Below the pieces are notes generated by a model. The model saw nothing but the letters and a program-made list of their open reading frames with translations. It did no database searches and was not told the DNA's origin. 64,000 nucleotides of DNA from the NCBI GenBank assembly GCA_019914995.1, contig CM034131.1:1426001-1490000 (forward strand). The letters run 5' to 3'. Shown here one piece after another: positions 23,114-34,879 of this stretch. Origin of the DNA: Acanthochlamys bracteata (lineage: Eukaryota; Streptophyta; Magnoliopsida; Pandanales; Velloziaceae). The stretch's first letter is position 1. Every line of letters starts with the position of its first letter. The translations under genes and the position numbers were made by a program.

Positions 23114-23709
23114 TCAGAGATGGCACCCGAAGCAGTTGCAGGTCTTCGGAGTGAACGAACAGTAGCCAAATGGTCTGTTAGGAATGTTGCAGTTGATTGC
23201 GTAGCAGCAAGGTGATGGCAAGCAGAGACCTCGAGGCCCGCCGCAACAAGTACAAAGAGCACAAATTTGGAAGCTTCCTAGCCGCCTTCTATCCGCAAAA
23301 ATCGTCGAATTCAGTGTAGTCAGGGATGTAACCGGCGACATCTCCGATGACCCATTTCTCTCCTACCACCAAATGTCAAATACAATTAATTAGCATTGTA
23401 AATTACAACTAGTTTCATGGAAGGTAAGACCAAAAAAATGAAAAAAAGAACCAATTTTTATCCAAAATTGGAACATGGGTGACACTAAATAAGAACAAGA
23501 GGCAAATTCTCATGGAAATTACAACTTGGTTCAGATCAAAGAACAAAACTTTACGAGATTTCAGCTTGAAATAAAGAAAAGTTTGAGAGAAGAGATCAAC
23601 TCACTTGAGTAAGAACTGATCTGGTTGTGGAGATAAAACAAATAATGAGAAAGAGACTGAGCAGAAGGTGAGCGAGTGAGTAGTGAATGGCTTTGAAACC
23701 AAGTGCCAT
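23114..23709 (-). CDS. Small secreted cysteine-rich protein (DUF7866-like)
   Basis: Two exons on the minus strand, 23709-23605 and 23362-23114, join in phase 0 at a GTGAGT donor and a TGGTGGTAG acceptor and give 117 residues. Residues 1 to about 31 form a signal peptide (hydrophobic LLLSLFLIICFI). The mature C-terminal half carries 12 cysteines in the pattern ICALCTCCGG-GLC-PSPCC-INC-FGYC-KTC-C-GC, ending FGCHL. I associate this conserved block with a plant-specific uncharacterised family, probably the one labelled DUF7866, but could not verify that. The cysteine content and signal peptide imply a disulfide-rich apoplastic protein; signalling or defence roles are guesses. The start is the first ATG before the hydrophobic core. 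It is not a defensin, EPF or GASA protein by cysteine spacing. Confidence 0.75.
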
Positions 23710-24851
23710 CTCTTCACTCCACTCCAATTTCTTGCTAACTCTTTGTAGAAGAACTACACAAAAAACAAATAACAACAATAACAATTAAATATTTTTTCTA
23801 TAGCTATTAAAATTAGGTGATGCAATCAGTTGAGGTAGTGGGGATCACATAATATGATAATAATAAATAAAGAAATTTTCTATTATTATAGAAGGAAATT
23901 GAAGAACTTTATCAAGAAAGGGTTTGTTGTTGAAAGGGAAGAAGAGAAAGAAGGGAAACAAAAGAGTTTTGGGAAGTGGGCGAAGAAGTGTTTGTTTTTG
24001 AACAAGGGAAAGAGGAATAAAGTACTGTGAGAGATTTTTTTATTCTACTTATTTTAGTAATATTTTTGTTGGTTGTGAACTACTTTTTGTTTTTGGTTTT
24101 GTGAAATGAAGCGACTAAGAGCTTATTTATCTACATTTTAAATTTATTTTTTCAAATTTATTTTAATTTTTAATTCACTTTTAAACTCAAATAAATAATA
24201 ATTTTAGTTTTAAAAAAATTTTACAGAATGAATTGTTTGTGATGGGAGAGTTTTGTTTTTAGTTTTAGGATTGTATTTCAATTTTACAAAAAATATTTTT
24301 TTATTCAAATTTTAAGTTCTATATATTTTTTTTTTATAGTTTAGTTAAACTTATTTTTAATATATTTTCTGTCAACTCAAATTTACTTAGCTTAATTTTA
24401 TAACATTTACTACTTAATAATGAAACCATTTTAATTTTTTAGTTCAGATTTTAAATTATATTACTTTATGTATTTTAGTTATCACTATAAATTTTATTTC
24501 TATTTTCATATCAAATTTAACTTTCATCAGAACTTAATATTACATTTTATTTCATGTATTTTAATTATTATATTTTTAATTTTTCTTTCATCAAATTTTA
24601 TTTTTTATTAAATTTATTTTTATATAAGTAGAACATGCAGTTAGCTAACAACAAGAGTTATAAAAAACTCACGGAAACCAAAACCATTTTAACCACGACA
24701 AAAATAGGACCAAACTTGACCAATCTGTTAAGATCAGATCCGGTTTGTCGGATCAAATTGAACTCATGTTTCTAACAGAGGAATTTTAGAAAGCAGTTGA
24801 GCTCAGATCTCAACAGCACTCAAACAAATCAATCAATCAACGGCGCGAGAA
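23710..24851. other. Divergent intergenic region
   Basis: This spacer separates the minus-strand cysteine-rich gene from the plus-strand membrane protein gene and should hold both promoters. 24.1-24.63 kb is an AT-rich MITE-like block with TTTATTTTATGTATTTTAGTT-type words also seen at 43.4-43.6 kb. No coding sequence was found. Confidence 0.4.
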
Positions 24852-26936
24852 ATGAATGGCAGAGATGGATTGCGGCGACGCCGGCAAAGAATGGACGGTG
24901 ATGATGATGGAGACGAGAAGAAGCAATCGATGCTGACGAGGTCGGTCAGCAAGGTGTTAGCCTTTGTTCGGTATGCGGAGTTCGAGATCCTCTTCATTCT
25001 CTTCGTCTTGATCGCTTTCATCGTCTTCAAAGATCTCGTGAGTAATCAATCAATCAATCAACCACCGATAATCTCTGAATCTTGGTTTTGGGTAAAGGAA
25101 TAATAGACTAGTTTCGGTGTTCTGATTGCTGACTTAGAATAATAACTTGCGATGCTGTATGTAAAGAAACCCATATTTGGGTAACGCATGAGAGCTGTTC
25201 AGGTTATAAGGTTATCATTCGTGGTTCTGGAATTATTAGCTTTTCATCAAAGTTAGAGGAAAGATGGAAGTTGATATCTTTGTTTTAGTATTAACTGGAA
25301 GATGCATGGAGTATTAGGTGAAAACTGTAAGATGCAGAATTTATTGTTGGAAGAATGATAAATGTCTATATTGGATGTGGTTGTTGTTGCAGTCTACTTC
25401 TAGAAAATAGTAGAAGTTGGTGGGATTTAGGCTAGCTGAAAGTCAGGATTTTCATATTGGTTAATGCTAATAGCTTGGGTTATCGTAGGAATTGAAGAAC
25501 AAGACTTTTTGGGTCATGTAATTTTCTTCTTAACAATCAATTTGTAGTGGGGAATTCTAATGTAGAGTAAAGAAGAAGTTTTGAATTGGTCATCGAAGCA
25601 AATTCATCGTTGCAACAAGAACAAATTATTAATTATGCATATGGTAAACCTTGGTCGGATTGTGAGTAGGCGAACAGCAAACGAAATAAAATTCGTGATA
25701 GTGCCTAATTGTCCTCGTGACACTTCCTCTCCATTTTCTTCTTTCCCGGTAAGTTGAAATCGTTCCGTGGGTGCCTTCGTAGCAAGACACCAAAACCGAT
25801 TTTATGCCCATTGAAACACAAGTGGCAGTACTATAAAATTGTTTTACCAAGTTGCCAATAAGCCATCAGCTTCCTAATTGTAGTGGTTAGCAGCTAGTTA
25901 TGTTGATGACGCTATTAAAAATAGCAACTGATACCCATAACATTCGAGTTGTATTGAAATTTCAAATCACGGATCATGTAACCATACATTTACAATGTCT
26001 TCTTTTGAAAATTATGATGACTTAGCATGGGGTTAAGCATGATATCATAAATTGCAGGCCAAGCCTTGAAAGTTTATACCAACTTCTCCAAACAAGTCTT
26101 GAATGTTGCTTTTGTGCCCAGTTTATGTCAATTGTCAAAACCTTGTAGAAAAATATTTTTTCCTCTGCCTATGTGGATTGTTTAATAGTTGTTCCCTAGC
26201 CTGGATAAGGGAAAAGGTGTACAGTTAGGTTATACTTTTAGATGCTGTTAACATTAGAACCTTAATGATAAGAAATTTACTAAGGATCAAGTAGTTGGAC
26301 ACACTTAGTGGGATACGGTTTTATATTGAAGAAGAAGAAGAGGCAACATGCATTTTATGGCGCGAGGACTGATCCCTTGTTTGCATAAAGCAATTTTAGG
26401 TCAACTAATCTTTACACCCATAATTTACCAAAATGGTTTAATAAAATTCATTCAGGCGAGACACATTTAGTCAATCGTAGAGTACCTGTTCTGTCCAAAA
26501 TGCGTTCAATAGGAACTTTTTCCACTTGGCTATTAATCCTCGTACATACTGGAATTGAGCAATAGACTTGGACACCTGCAAGCAGCTTTTTTTCATCTTT
26601 GCATGGATGTAATATGCTAAATATTTTTGAGACAATTGGCTTGATACTTAAAATCAGGATACTTAACAACATGAAGAATTTCCATTTTTTATCAGTCTAT
26701 TTTACTTCATCCTATGTTGGTTCTTTAATCTGGCATTCATCGCAAGCTGTGTCCTCTAAATAAGTTGCAAATGAAGGTTCAGGCCTAATGCAATGGCGAA
26801 GGAGTTTTTATCAAATGAAACCTCTTGATGTTCATTCTTACTTTATGCATTGAACATCATTGTTGTGCAGATATCACGACCTGAGTACAATGACATACTT
26901 GTGAAGAAGCCTGGCGGTGATGACTTTTTCTCTTAA
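24852..26936 (+). CDS. 83-residue single-pass membrane protein, conserved in plants
   Basis: Exon 1 (24852-25037) and exon 2 (26871-26936) join in phase 0 through a GTGAGT donor and TGTTGTGCAG acceptor, giving 83 residues. The N-terminus is charged (RRRRQR, then DGDDDGDEKK), followed by one membrane helix at about 46-59 (FEILFILFVLIAFIVF) and a short tail ISRPEYNDILVKKPGGDD ending in FFS. I recall the tail motif SRPEYN-ILVKKPGG from small uncharacterised plant proteins, but know no function. The 1.8 kb intron carries only chance frames. By itself exon 2 is too short to be found by ORF length, so the gene is easily truncated in annotation. The ATG chosen is the first in the exon; a second in-frame ATG lies at codon 14. 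Confidence 0.7.
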
Positions 26937-27450
26937 TAATTGTTGTGTGACAGATCAAAGGCAGAGCTCCACTTAAAGCTTCATGTCTTCACATCTTCCG
27001 TGGTTTGCTGTTAAAAGGAGATTGCCCACTTTTTTCAACAGATTTTATATTCTGTTGTACGAGAATGATTTCGCTTTTTCCATTGGCTATGATTTGTTCT
27101 AGTTAAGTTCGGCATCACTGTGAATACCATTATATATCAGGTCATAGTTGTAAAGACATATTTTGTTAGTAAAAAGCTTGACAGTCACCAATACATGATA
27201 GCTTGAGTTTTGGAGCAAGATTTCAACTGTTAGTCTTGTGTTCATTTTCTTTTTTTACAGTCCGGGTTTGAGAGTTATGCGTTTTGCTTATGTACCCTAA
27301 TGACATGGATATTGGGATTCAAAACAGTGAAGATTCATAGCTAAAGTAAATGCTTCCTCAATACAATACTGCCATACACGGAAGTTAACATTCAGAGTTC
27401 AGACTGATATTTCTTTGCTCTTATTTTTTATTATAAAAAAAAAAGAAACG

Positions 27451-27563
27451 CCATAGATGCTCTATCAATACCTCAAGTCACCAACCAAGTGAGTTTCTCT
27501 TCTGCGGCATCAATGCTTCATTATTTCCTTAAAACAATGATCCATAGATGCTCTATCAATACC
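27451..27563. repeat. 22-bp direct repeat pair upstream of the chitinase pseudogene
   Basis: CCATAGATGCTCTATCAATA plus CC occurs at 27451-27472 and again at 27542-27563, exactly repeated 91 bases apart. It looks like a small local duplication just ahead of the decayed chitinase. Confidence 0.6.
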
Positions 27564-27581
27564 ACTTCTACGCTTCCTAAG

Positions 27582-28583
27582 ATGAGAAGCAGATTCTTCA
27601 CCTCTCTTCTCATCGCTCTTCAGCTTTCTCTATCTGTAACAAGAACTGCATGCCAGCAACCGTGAGCAAGCAACATACCAGGACCAGTGAGATCAGGATA
27701 CTGGTTTCCTTCCTCCAATGGTTTTCTCCCATTTCCAACATCAATGCTTCACTCTGCACTCACCTCTATAACTATTCCCTCACCATTGATGAAGCAACAT
27801 CTCTACAATGGCTGCTAAGCCAAGGTTGCGATCGGCGTTCATTAATTCCACCATTGTATTAGCCAAAGAGTATAATTATTAATGTGTCGACTCGCATGGC
27901 AGTTCCCGACCTTGTCATCAGATATGACCAACCTCGCCACCTTGCTTGCAGAGTGGAGAACACGGATCAGGGAGGAAACCAAAAACTCGGCATATGCTTT
28001 GCTAGCCACAGTTTACTTCTCGGATCATGTTTTTGATAATTCAAGCAATAATCTTGATTCCTTGATTGATGCCATCTCAAACAACGTTGATTGGGCGAAG
28101 GCACTCACCTTTGGCTACCACAAGAACGGAGAGAGATGACCGCCGCTGATGCTTCTCTGTAGAACAAGTTTTCACGTAACTCCAAAAGCTATGGCCTCTC
28201 ATCATGGTTGGATGCAGGTCTCCCTTCCTGCATGCTAGTTATGGGCAAAACCTTTATATGGAAGATCCTGCTTTCTGAAGAAAAAAGAGAAGAATGGACT
28301 TGGACGCAAAGTAGTTGCTGCAGGTCCAATCCAAGAACTGAGCAACCAGATCGGCATTGTGGCTTACTTCGAGAATAACAAGATCTTGGCAGACAACAAT
28401 CTAAAAGTTGTATATGATAATCAGACCTCATCTTCATATTTCCATGCTGGAGTAGTGTGGGTAAGCTTCGACAGTTCAGAGATGTTGAAGGGAAAGATCG
28501 ACTTTGGTTTGCAAAATGGTCTGCAAGGATATTTCCTCTGAACGATAAGCTTTGATGACTGCAGTTTTACGATCTCCAAACAA
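27582..28583 (+). pseudogene. Decayed class V (GH18) chitinase
   Basis: Family members hydrolyse chitin or related oligosaccharides in the apoplast. The copy starts with a signal-peptide frame (ATG at 27582, MRSRFFTSLLIALQLSLS) that ends in a stop at codon 28, before the mature protein. Fragments then appear in changing frames: SGYWFPSSNGF near 27690, INASLCTHLYNYSLT near 27745, DMTNLATLLAEWRTRI near 27920, ISNNVDWAKALTFGYHKNG near 28080, YGLSSWLDAGLPSCMLVMG near 28190, LKVVYDNQTSSSYFHAGVVW near 28400 and GLQNGLQGYFL near 28510. There a TGA replaces the expected tryptophan codon. The region of the DxDxE catalytic motif is disrupted and reads WQFP where families have WEFP. At least four frame breaks or stops make it non-functional. 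The match is to the class V chitinase family in general; the nearest subfamily is unknown. Confidence 0.85.
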
Positions 28584-29127
28584 GGTGAGATGAAAAGCTA
28601 TTGCATAAAAGACAAACTTTGGAGACTGACAAGATTGCATTTGAAAGTATCTATAAACAAAAAAATTTTAAAAGAAAATTTTTTTTTTAATTTTAAAAAT
28701 AAATTTTATTTTTTATTTAAAAAATAAAATTTATAATATGTGAATGGAAAAGAAATTTTGAAATGCTCCAAATCGCGCTCTGCAATAATGGATGTCTGGT
28801 GGAAAGACCAAGCATTTATTCATGTACTCATGGCTACTTCGAGGCAGATACCAAACGCAGACGGCTTCCCAGCAGGTGATCTTGCTGGAGCTGTGACACA
28901 AGCCTCATCTGGCTCAAGACAAGGCTGTCAATTGAATGCGTGCAGTTTTCTGCTTTGCCTATATTATCTGACAATGTTATAATAAACGGACTGTGTAAAA
29001 AGATAACTCCTTGTAACTTCTATTCACCGAGAAAATGAATGAACATAATGGTATTCCAGTTACTTTAAAAAATGTACATATATAATGTTGAAATTGATGT
29101 AGAGGTGTTGTGAAAGCAGACGGCATT
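28584..29127. other. Spacer with an unrecognised open frame
   Basis: 28650-28738 is an A/T palindromic block of MITE-like character. 28740-28982 is open for 80 codons on the plus strand and has moderate GC, but I recognise no protein in either strand. It may be debris from the adjacent chitinase locus or the 3' flank of the zeta-carotene isomerase gene, whose stop is at 29128. Confidence 0.3.
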
Positions 29128-31974
29128 CTACCAATGGAGGTTATGACTGGATGATTGCATTAGAGGATGTGCAAAATATGCACCAAGTGTCAAAGCTGTG
29201 ATTGTCAGATATGGCAGCCTAATGAATTCCTTGTAATAATCTTTGGGCAGCTTTTGACGACCTTCAAGTATTGCAGCGAAAGGTATAACGCTTGTCCGGC
29301 TCTTTACAGCATCAAACGCATCCGGATAGCGCGATGCAAGCCTTCTATCACCATTCCAAACCCCAAACAAGTGATGTGCAATCAGACCTACAGATGCAGC
29401 TGCTACTACAGAATTCCCAATCCAGAGTGTGTGAGCTAAACACCATATAACCTGGCCAACCATCTGATAAAAAGCACAACAGCAGCCATAAAATATGAAT
29501 TTTTACCAAGTTTAAAAGAAGATTATACATTAAGCTGACTAAGCAAAATACTACTGGAACAGGCCATATACCTGTGGATGTCTTGTGATTCTCATGATTC
29601 CAGTTTCCCAAAGGTGCATCTTAGGCTTGTCAACAGCGGCAACTTCTAGTAGGTTAAAAGTTGACGGGTATAGAAAAAAGAACGAGATGAAGGACGAGAA
29701 CCACACTAGTTGATGGACTCCAGGGACGCCCTGAACTTGCCAAAGTTGTATGCCATCATAGCGATGATTTATAAAATACACCTAAAAGTGGATCCATTGC
29801 AATCAGATGAAATCCTAGTATTATTGATGTGTCAAGATGATGCAAGAAAATTACTAGTGGCATAGAGAGTGTTACTTATGTACAACAAACAGGAGCATGA
29901 ACAACTCACTATGGTGCTAACAGCTAAAGGAAGAGAAATCCCTGCAAACAGAACTCTGAATGCACGCTCGCCTATGAATCTCTCAGCAGCATCACGTAAA
30001 CTTGCCAATCCACTATGTACAATAGCAAAAGTTAAGATAAGCAGCAGCATAGAAACCTGCACCATGAAGCAGAAAATTTCAATTCTTAGCAATAATTAAT
30101 AAAATTCTTGGAGTCGAATGCTATAGAATTCTTGAAGGAAGGAAACACCATTAAACAAACATGTATAGCACAAAGTGATAGATAGCACACATAGTATAAC
30201 GAAATGGAGAAGGAAGTTTACTTTGAACAAGAAACAATATGAACCAGAGTGTCTCCTCAAAGGTAGTTTATAGTAAATATAAAGTGAAAAGCACCTAAAG
30301 AGATGTAGGCTGTGTACATAACTACATAGAAGTTGCATCTTATGGAGGGCTATGGCATTCCACATTGCACTTCATGTTAACACAGTGGCTAGAATTGTCA
30401 AAATGCAAGTTCACAACCACGTAACAGTTAGACCATACTGAATCACAGGAGCAACTACTCATCCCCTGGTTCAAACCAGTCTACTTAAGCATTACGCTCA
30501 AACAATGGTATGCCAGACTAAACTGTTACTAAAATTTTAAAGAGGCATAAATTCATGTCGTAAACGTGAGACATATATTCTCGGATCACAAATTGCTTGG
30601 AAGGACTCCAAGCTCAAACTAAAAAACTAACACTAATGGCAGCTCACTTTTATATGTTCCAAAAAGTTCGTGGTACTTGTGTTGGTGGTAGTGTGGTACT
30701 GAGGTTAGAAAACAGCATCACCCAACGAAATTTACAAAACCTTCCTTTTTAATACCTCCACGTCAAATGCATGCTTTCCTAACATCCATCAACAAGAGTG
30801 CCCCTAAAATGGGTCTACTATTGTCTTCTGTATTATCAACTTTCTTAAAAGACCACACTCAAGTACTAAACAGCTCATACGATAACTCCCTCCTCTTGTG
30901 CTCTCTCCTATTTCAATTAGAAAAAGGAGATAGCACATCAATAAACACTACATATATAGCATACCAGAAAGAAGTATGAGGTGATACTAACTCAGTTAAT
31001 TGCTGGCACAGTCATGTGTGCCTGCAAAGTTGGTTTACATAAGCTCCCAAATTATTTTCAACTTTCTATTAAGACCATTCTCTCATGCAAATGAACCAAA
31101 CATTATACAACTCCATCCTCTTTAAACTCTGGTTTTGGTTAATAAGAAATCCAAAATTACTAAAGAGACAGCTTTTAAGTACTAGTTGCAGATAACCAGT
31201 AAGAAGTACATGAAGTTACTAATTTACATTTTCAATTTAATCACCCTACTCCATTCTCAAACTGCTTGCATAAGAATGTTTCAAGAAAAATGCCTAATCA
31301 TTGCTAAAGCATATATATATAAAGTCTTCATCTTCGTAATCAAAATTCAAAGTTACTTATTAAACTATGAATACTACAGAGACAATTAATAAGTAAACAT
31401 CACATCAAATCAAGCAAATGAGCACTACCGCAAGAACTAGCAGAAAATAAAAATGTTTATAATAAGCGAAAAATTTGACGCACTGAAGAATTAAGATAAC
31501 AAGTTCTAAAGCATGAACATATTCAGCAATTAAACTGAAGAATAATCTTATAAACAAGCAATTCACCTCATGCCTATCAGACAATCCTGCGACAGAATTA
31601 ACAAAAGCAGTACCAAAACCGGTCGACGGATCAATCCAGACAACATTGAGAACAAAAAGCACCACACCAAGTATGACAGAAAAGTAAATCCACGAAGTTA
31701 AACTCTGATTCTCCAAATCAAAAGCCGCGGAATCTTCACCGACCACCGTTTCCTCAAGCTTATCCTCCTGTTTAACAGAAATCCCTCTTGCCCTAGCTCT
31801 CGTTGAAAACCCTAGTCGTTGTCTTGGAGCTGGATTGGAGAGTGGCGATAAAGGTTTCAGAGGGAGATGGAGAGATGAGGCTGGGGAAATGCGACAGTTA
31901 AGACGGTTATGGTAGTTAGAAGGGAGGGTGAGTGGTGATGAAGAGAGAAGTAGAGAAGTAGTAGAAGAAGCCAT
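29128..31974 (-). CDS. Z-ISO: 15-cis-zeta-carotene isomerase, chloroplastic
   Basis: Z-ISO isomerises the 15-15' cis bond of 9,15,9'-tri-cis-zeta-carotene in the plastid membrane, between phytoene desaturase and zeta-carotene desaturase, and is needed for carotenoids in the dark. Four minus-strand exons, 31974-31567, 30056-29910, 29781-29572 and 29463-29128, all join in phase 0 at consensus sites and give 366 residues, against 367 for the Arabidopsis protein. Residues 1 to about 60 are Ser/Leu/Pro/Arg-rich without acidic residues, a chloroplast transit peptide. The NnrU-type membrane core follows with [25 protein letters not shown] and LWIGNS motifs. The conserved histidines expected to bind heme are present (HSG in exon 2, RHPQ at the end of exon 3). 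Intron 1 is 1.5 kb. The gene is divergent from the X8 protein gene. Confidence 0.95.
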
Positions 31975-32615
31975 GGTTTGAAGAAGAAGCAAGAATTGCG
32001 TTTCTGAAACCGAAAGAAGGAAAATTTTGTAGTGGAATTCAGAAAATTTTGTTTCTCAGTGGTGTTGCAAAGATTGTGATAGATTATTGGAGTTTCATTT
32101 TCAATAAATAAATGAATAAAGCTAAGCTTTTTCATTATCAGACTTTTAGTTTGTTTGTTTCAATTTTTAGAGCGTGTTTTCAAAAATACAAGAAATTAAA
32201 TTTTGTAAAAAATTAAATTAGCTAAAAATAAAATTTAAAGTAATATTTGAAATAAATAATATAAAATTTAAAATTAAATATTGATAAAAGTATTGTGTGT
32301 TTTTCTAAGGAGATAAAACTATCTTTCCAAGCTTTGGTTGTTCATCACGCATGCAATAAGGAACAGCTTGTATGTATTGTGTGTTTTTCTCTCTGAGCAA
32401 CTGTTAATACATGAAAAGAAAAACTAAGAACTTTTTAATAAAAACCTATTTTCTCAATCAGTCAATTGTCGTCAAATTTTCAAAAGAAAAATAAAAAGAA
32501 AGCCAAAGCCAAAGCGGAAAGAGAAAGCGTTCATATTTCTCTCTTTTGCTTTCTTCCAAATTCCTTCTATTCTCATTCTCAACTCTTCTTCTTTCTTTCT
32601 TTCTTTCTTATACTG
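31975..32615. promoter_or_regulatory. Shared divergent promoter region of Z-ISO and the PDCB-like gene
   Basis: Only 641 bases separate the two start codons. The left 150 bases are probably the Z-ISO 5' UTR and the right 150 the leader of the X8 gene, which contains a CTTT/TTTC microsatellite at about 32588-32609. The middle (32160-32290) is an A/T block. No TATA box could be assigned with confidence to either gene. Confidence 0.4.
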
Positions 32616-34879
32616 ATGAATGAAGTAATGGGCATTAGTAGTTGGAGTAGCAGAACAAGATTAAGAACAGTTGTAGCAGTAGTAGTAGTACTGCAGTTTG
32701 TTTCAACTTTGTCGTTGATTGAATTGGTTGAAGGGAGTTGGTGTATAGCAAAGAGCGGAATGAGCGCTGCAGCACTGCAAACAGCGCTGGACTACGCTTG
32801 CGGTGCGGGGGCGGACTGCGCGCCGATACAGCCAAGTGGGTTGTGTTTTTTACCCAACACCTTGCCGGCGCATGCTTCGTATGCTTTCAATTCTTATTAC
32901 CAGAGATCTAGCATGGCGCCCGGGTCTTGCGACTTCAACGGCGCCGCTACTGTCTCCATCACCGACCCAAGTAAGTCGAGTGCTCTTTCTTTCCTTTCTC
33001 TCTTTCACGGAAACGGGAAACCGAGCTAGATAGCACGAATCTCGAGGCATAAGCAGAGCATGTTGGAACTTGGATATACTTCAAAAAGTAGGAAAAAGAA
33101 AAACTTCGATGCTAGCTTTGGTATGCAGCTGGTCCTTCAGTTGCCAATACAACACTGGGTTGAGCTTTATGTTATTTTCGTATTTCTCGGCTTTAACTTT
33201 ACGAAGCTTCAGAAATCAGAAATAAACTTTGATGATATAATTAGAAAGAAAGATGGTATCTTTATCTTATGTTTGAATTTCTTGTTCCATGAAGAATATA
33301 AAATGTGAAAAAAATTCAAAGATGAACAAAGATTTATGAACAGAAATAGCTACTTTATATTGTGCTAGTTCAGAAAACTTATCACGAACCTATTTTGCTC
33401 ACTTGGTGTTTAACCAGTTCATGGTTACGGAACCTTCTTCTTTTCTCCTGTTGATTCGTCTGTGCATATGTTCTTTGTTTGAGTACTTTGTTCATGAAGA
33501 TGTAATGTTTTTCATTGACATGCATTTTCATTTCATGGTACCCTTCAGGTTATGGATCATGTACATACCCATCATCTCCTAGGTATGTCTTTACCGAAAC
33601 ATACATTTTTATAATTGTTAGTGATATCTGAAACAGCTATTGTCTATGATTGCTATGATTATCAAATTCCGTAAGCTGAAATCAAGTGTTGATTTCTGAA
33701 CTAAGTTTGGCGAGTTTTGTCGACAAATATTTATTGCATGAAGGCAACATTTTGTCAATAAAGAAAGTTTCGACAAAGTTCTAAAATGGATTATGTCCCT
33801 ACACTTTTCTAAGCTTTTTGTTAGTGCTTGTTAGATTTTGGCATTGTTACTTGAAAGACCTCTGGCTTTTGCAACTTTGTTAGGTTTTCTAGATTATCCA
33901 GTGAGATTGACCTAATAACAACTGTGATTATAAACGACAATGATGTTTCACCACCATGGCCTAAGTTCAAATTTCCTTATCCGCAACTTTTCTTAAGGAG
34001 ATGTATCGAATGTGATTGAAATAACGTGGTCTTAAATTTGTTTCCAATGTTGGAGGGACACTATCAAAGTGTTTTATTGAAGGAATAATATTGCTTCTGG
34101 TTTCTATGTATTATCACTGTTATCTTTGTTCAGGTGTTTGGAGTTTGGGGCACTTGCAGGCAGGGGTTTCTTTACTTTGAATCAAAATTGTGTTCCTCTA
34201 ATTCGACACTAAGTTATGCGTTTGAGCATCGTTCATGTCAAGAAGGGTAGTAGATAGTCAAAGCTTACAAGAAGACATGAAGCATATTCAAATTTATAGC
34301 TGTTTTTAGTGGCCTAACGATGTCAACAGACCTTATATTCTGACAGCATATATGTGCATTTGAGCTTGAATTTATTGTTTAGGGAGACTTGTTAAACTAA
34401 TATGTTTGTGGAGCATCAATTTAGCCTCTGGCAGTCTGTATAGTTGCTGTTCATGAGGATGAGTCATGGTCCAAAGTATACAGAATGTGGAACTTTTTGG
34501 TTTTAGTCGGGCGCGGCAGTCAGGTGTTGTAGAATGCAAGATTAACAATTTTATCCTATCTGTATTATGTGTTTCTCTCCTACCTGCTGATAGTATAAGA
34601 ATGTGACCAGTTCTTCTAAGTTAAAGTCGTAAATAATTTTTTCTTGCAAATTGCAGCACTGCAGGAGGTTCTACAATTGGGAAAACACCTGGAACAAACA
34701 CTCCAATAACAACACCAACCTTCGGTGGCGTTGGTGGTGGTGCTGGTGGCACAACGCCAAGCGTAGGAGGGCTAACTCCTGGCCTAGGAACACCTTTAAG
34801 TGCTGACACCTCTACTGCTTCTTTTCATCATCCCAAGTTCCTCATTATTATGTTCTCATGTCTTGTGTTGAAATTCTAG
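32616..34879 (+). CDS. PDCB-like: X8-domain GPI-anchored protein, plasmodesmata callose-binding type
   Basis: PDCB proteins bind callose at the necks of plasmodesmata and restrict cell-to-cell movement. Exons 32616-32970, 33549-33582 and 34657-34879 join (phases 1 and 2) into 203 residues; the 34-base middle exon encodes only part of the sixth-cysteine segment, GYGSCTYPSSP. A signal peptide ends near residue 40. The X8 (CBM43) domain follows with WCIAKSG at about 42 and six cysteines at 43, 62, 68, 77, 105 and 123. A Thr/Pro/Gly-rich linker (TPTFGGVGGGAGGTTP) leads to a hydrophobic C-terminal tail FLIIMFSCLVLKF, a GPI attachment signal. This order and length fit PDCB1-5 better than the long glucanase-fused X8 proteins. 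An alternative start lies four codons downstream (MGISSW). Confidence 0.9.

Noticed and set aside
28740-28982. 80-codon open frame next to the chitinase pseudogene
   Set aside because: No recognisable motif in any frame on either strand; listed only as spacer content.
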